Assembly (NCBI GenBank): GCA_035550595.1
Contig: DASZOV010000128.1
Span: 1-31,341 of the forward strand
Source of the DNA: CALFMR01 sp035550595
GTDB taxonomy: Bacteria > Acidobacteriota > Vicinamibacteria > Vicinamibacterales > SCN-69-37
Length of the DNA stretch: 31,341 bases
Direction: 5' to 3'
Below, piece by piece: positions 30,115 through 31,341 of this stretch. Numbering within the stretch: the stretch's first letter is position 1; every line of letters begins with the position of its first letter. The notes under the pieces were generated by a model. That model was given only the letters and a program-made list of their open reading frames with translations, was not told where the DNA came from and searched no databases. Both the position numbers and the translations under genes were made by a program.

Positions 30115-30747
30115 ATGACGCCACAGTCCGTCCGTTCCGCGACCGTTCGCACGATCGTCGCCGCGTTGGCCGGTCTCGCCCTCGCGAGCACGCCCGCCAT
30201 CGCTCAGCGCGCCCACAACGATCTACCCGACAGCACGCCATCGGCGCGCGATCGCGTGCCGGTCCGATTCACGGCGCTCGCGGTCGCTCAGGGTGGGCGG
30301 ACATCGACGTTGCCCGTGGAAATCCTCGTTCAGCGCTGGTCGACCGACAAGGAGCGCGACAGCACGCTCGACGCGCTCACAGAAAAAGGATCGCGCCAGT
30401 TCCTCGCAACGCTGAGCAAGCTGCCGCGCGTGGGCTCGTTCTCGACGCCCGGGTCGGTCGGCTACGACATCCGGCTCGCGCGGCACGTCATCGTGCCGGG
30501 CAGTGGCGAGAAGATCACGCTCATCACCGATCGTCCGATGAGCTTCTTCGAGAGCGCCAACCAGACGCGGTCCAGCGAATATCCGTTCACGGTAATCTCG
30601 CTGTCGGTCAAGCCCGATGGCTCGGGCACGGGCAGCGTGACGCTCGCGACCAAGATCACGATGGATCACGACACGAACACGATCGTGATGGAGAACTACG
30701 ACATCCAGCCCGTGCAACTCACCGGCGTCAGGCGCGTCAGCCGCTGA
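30115..30747 (+). CDS. Exported protein of unknown function
   Basis: A 210-aa protein from ATG 30115, with TGGAGGA about 5 nt upstream. A signal peptide at ~1-32 ends in STPAIAQ. The mature protein appears to be a single mostly beta domain, with alternating hydrophobic strands such as VPVRFTALAVA, TLPVEILVQRW, GYDIRLARHVIVPGSGEKIT and YPFTVISLSVKPDGSGTGSV. I do not recognise the family. It is 67 bp downstream of the TSUP gene on the same strand and may share its transcript. Confidence 0.75.
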   Translation: MTPQSVRSATVRTIVAALAGLALASTPAIAQRAHNDLPDSTPSARDRVPVRFTALAVAQGGRTSTLPVEILVQRWSTDKERDSTLDALTEKGSRQFLATLSKLPRVGSFSTPGSVGYDIRLARHVIVPGSGEKITLITDRPMSFFESANQTRSSEYPFTVISLSVKPDGSGTGSVTLATKITMDHDTNTIVMENYDIQPVQLTGVRRVSR

Positions 30748-30750
30748 CGC
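30734..30750. terminator. Short hairpin at the convergent gene junction
   Basis: GCGTCAG-CCG-CTGACGC forms a 7-bp stem over the stop codon of the exported protein (30747), 6 bp before the end of the convergent DUF2934 gene. It has no U-tract, so only weak terminator evidence. Confidence 0.35.
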
Positions 30751-30755
30751 AGGCG

Positions 30756-31058
30756 TCAGCGCTCCGTCCGGCCTTCACGCCGCGCCTTGACCATCTGCTC
30801 GGCCGCGAGCCAGTCGCCGACGTCGTCGCCGTGCTGGCCGCCGCGGCCTTCGAAGAGTGAATAGGCTTCCGCCGCGATTTCGTCGTACGTCGCTTCACCG
30901 CGATCGGCCGGCACCGGCGCGGCCAGCGCGTCCATTTCGGGAGCGATCATCCGTTCCCGCGCATCCTGTGGCGAACGTTCCGCTGAAGCCGCCGATGGCG
31001 ACGACGATCCGGACACTGACGACTGAGGAACGAGCTTGTCTTTTCGACGTGGGGGCAT
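30756..31058 (-). CDS. DUF2934 family small protein
   Basis: A 100-aa protein from ATG 31058, with GAGG 6 nt upstream. The first half is low-complexity and Ser/Ala-rich (RRKDKLVPQSSVSGSSSPSA). The second half carries the DUF2934 motif, EIAAEAYSLFEGRGGQHG followed by VGDWLAAEQMVK, which corresponds to the family pattern AY-LWE-RG--G---DWL-AE. The function is unknown; the family is frequent in soil bacteria. Confidence 0.82.
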   Translation of the reverse strand: MPPRRKDKLVPQSSVSGSSSPSAASAERSPQDARERMIAPEMDALAAPVPADRGEATYDEIAAEAYSLFEGRGGQHGDDVGDWLAAEQMVKARREGRTER

Positions 31059-31239
31059 GGCCGACCTCGGGACGCCGCCGCCGGCCGGCGCGAAAGTACG
31101 CCACGCACAGCCACGGCGCTTTCGGTCTGAGCAAGGGATATTCCAACGCAGGCGCTGGGAAGGCGCGATCGGACGATCGGCCGGACGGTAGCGGTCAGGT
31201 CAAAGTAGGCAACGCGGAGCGCCGTGCTACATTCGCTCC

Positions 31240-31341
31240 ATGTCGCCGCATGCCGTCATCGTCCTTGCGGAGGACCGCCCCGGCCTGCTCTTCGATCTCA
31301 CCGGCGTCCTCGCCGCGCACGCTGCCAACATCACGGTCGTC
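31240..31341 (+). CDS. ACT-domain protein (5' end only, runs off the right edge)
   Basis: The 34 codons available from ATG 31240 include VIVLAEDRPGLLFDLTGVLA followed by AHAANITVV, the first beta-alpha-beta of an ACT amino-acid-binding domain (DRPGLL...L...NI). ACT domains regulate amino-acid enzymes (for example SerB, GlnD, homoserine dehydrogenase) or occur alone; the fragment is too short to choose. TACATT at 31228-31233 ends 6 nt before the ATG and there is no ribosome-binding site, so the mRNA may be leaderless. Confidence 0.75.
   Translation, partial: MSPHAVIVLAEDRPGLLFDLTGVLAAHAANITVV

Noticed and set aside
1..31341. tRNA, rRNA or transposase genes
   Set aside because: Looked for TTCGA-containing T-arms and transposase motifs; the GTTCGAA strings all belong to the heptad repeats and no cloverleaf or DDE-type protein was found.

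Overview
The window looks like a chromosomal segment of a high-GC Acidobacteriota bacterium, most likely the Vicinamibacteria (subdivision 6) lineage. This is inferred from content, not from a marker gene. The support is two very large TonB-dependent receptors with N-terminal carboxypeptidase-regulatory-like domains, an orphan ADOP/MacB-type permease preceded by PadR, a VWFA-related acidobacterial protein, a DUF2934 protein, and intergenic heptad repeats of the (AAGTTCG)n type. No rRNA, tRNA, CRISPR array, transposase or prophage gene was seen.

Layout. 1-1150: the 5' end of a fructose-type PTS IIC gene (minus strand, running off the left edge) diverges from an AraC regulator; two TGGACAA direct repeats lie between them. 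1151-3976: a minus-strand block of TPR protein, ECF sigma factor, DUF4142 protein and secreted cupredoxin. The sigma gene and the DUF4142-cupredoxin pair each carry the same ECF-type promoter (GGGAACCTTT-N10-TGCATCT). 4183-6822: an extended SDR enzyme, a 29-codon gene with its own promoter, ribosome-binding site and terminator-like hairpin, and a secreted M28 peptidase. 6944-14346: TonB-dependent receptor 1, a divergent GntR/FCD regulator, a small membrane protein, and a GMC oxidoreductase with its gluconate-2-dehydrogenase-subunit-3-like partner. 14442-17383: PadR and ADOP permease operon. 17612-22659: TonB-dependent receptor 2 followed by a Tat-exported TIM-barrel sugar isomerase-like enzyme. 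22687-31341: class I glutamine amidotransferase, Popeye-like cyclic-nucleotide-binding membrane protein, MscS channel, phosphofructokinase, VWFA protein, dienelactone hydrolase, TSUP permease, a secreted protein of unknown function, a DUF2934 protein, and the start of an ACT-domain protein.

How the genes may work together. A palindrome close to CCTGTCAGACAGG occurs upstream of TonB receptor 1 (facing gntR), upstream of the GMC operon, and upstream of the 29-codon gene. A base-swapped but still palindromic form (CCTATCCGATAGG) lies upstream of TonB receptor 2. At the three larger genes the palindrome sits 14-15 bp upstream of a TTGCAA/TTGCAT -35 box. I infer a regulon, plausibly run by the GntR/FCD protein, that links outer-membrane uptake to periplasmic oxidation of sugars or glycosides and a TIM-barrel follow-up enzyme. 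Several genes in the window (gntR, gluconate-dehydrogenase-subunit-3-like, padR, ACT protein) have start codons at or within a few bases of the predicted transcription start, which suggests leaderless mRNAs.
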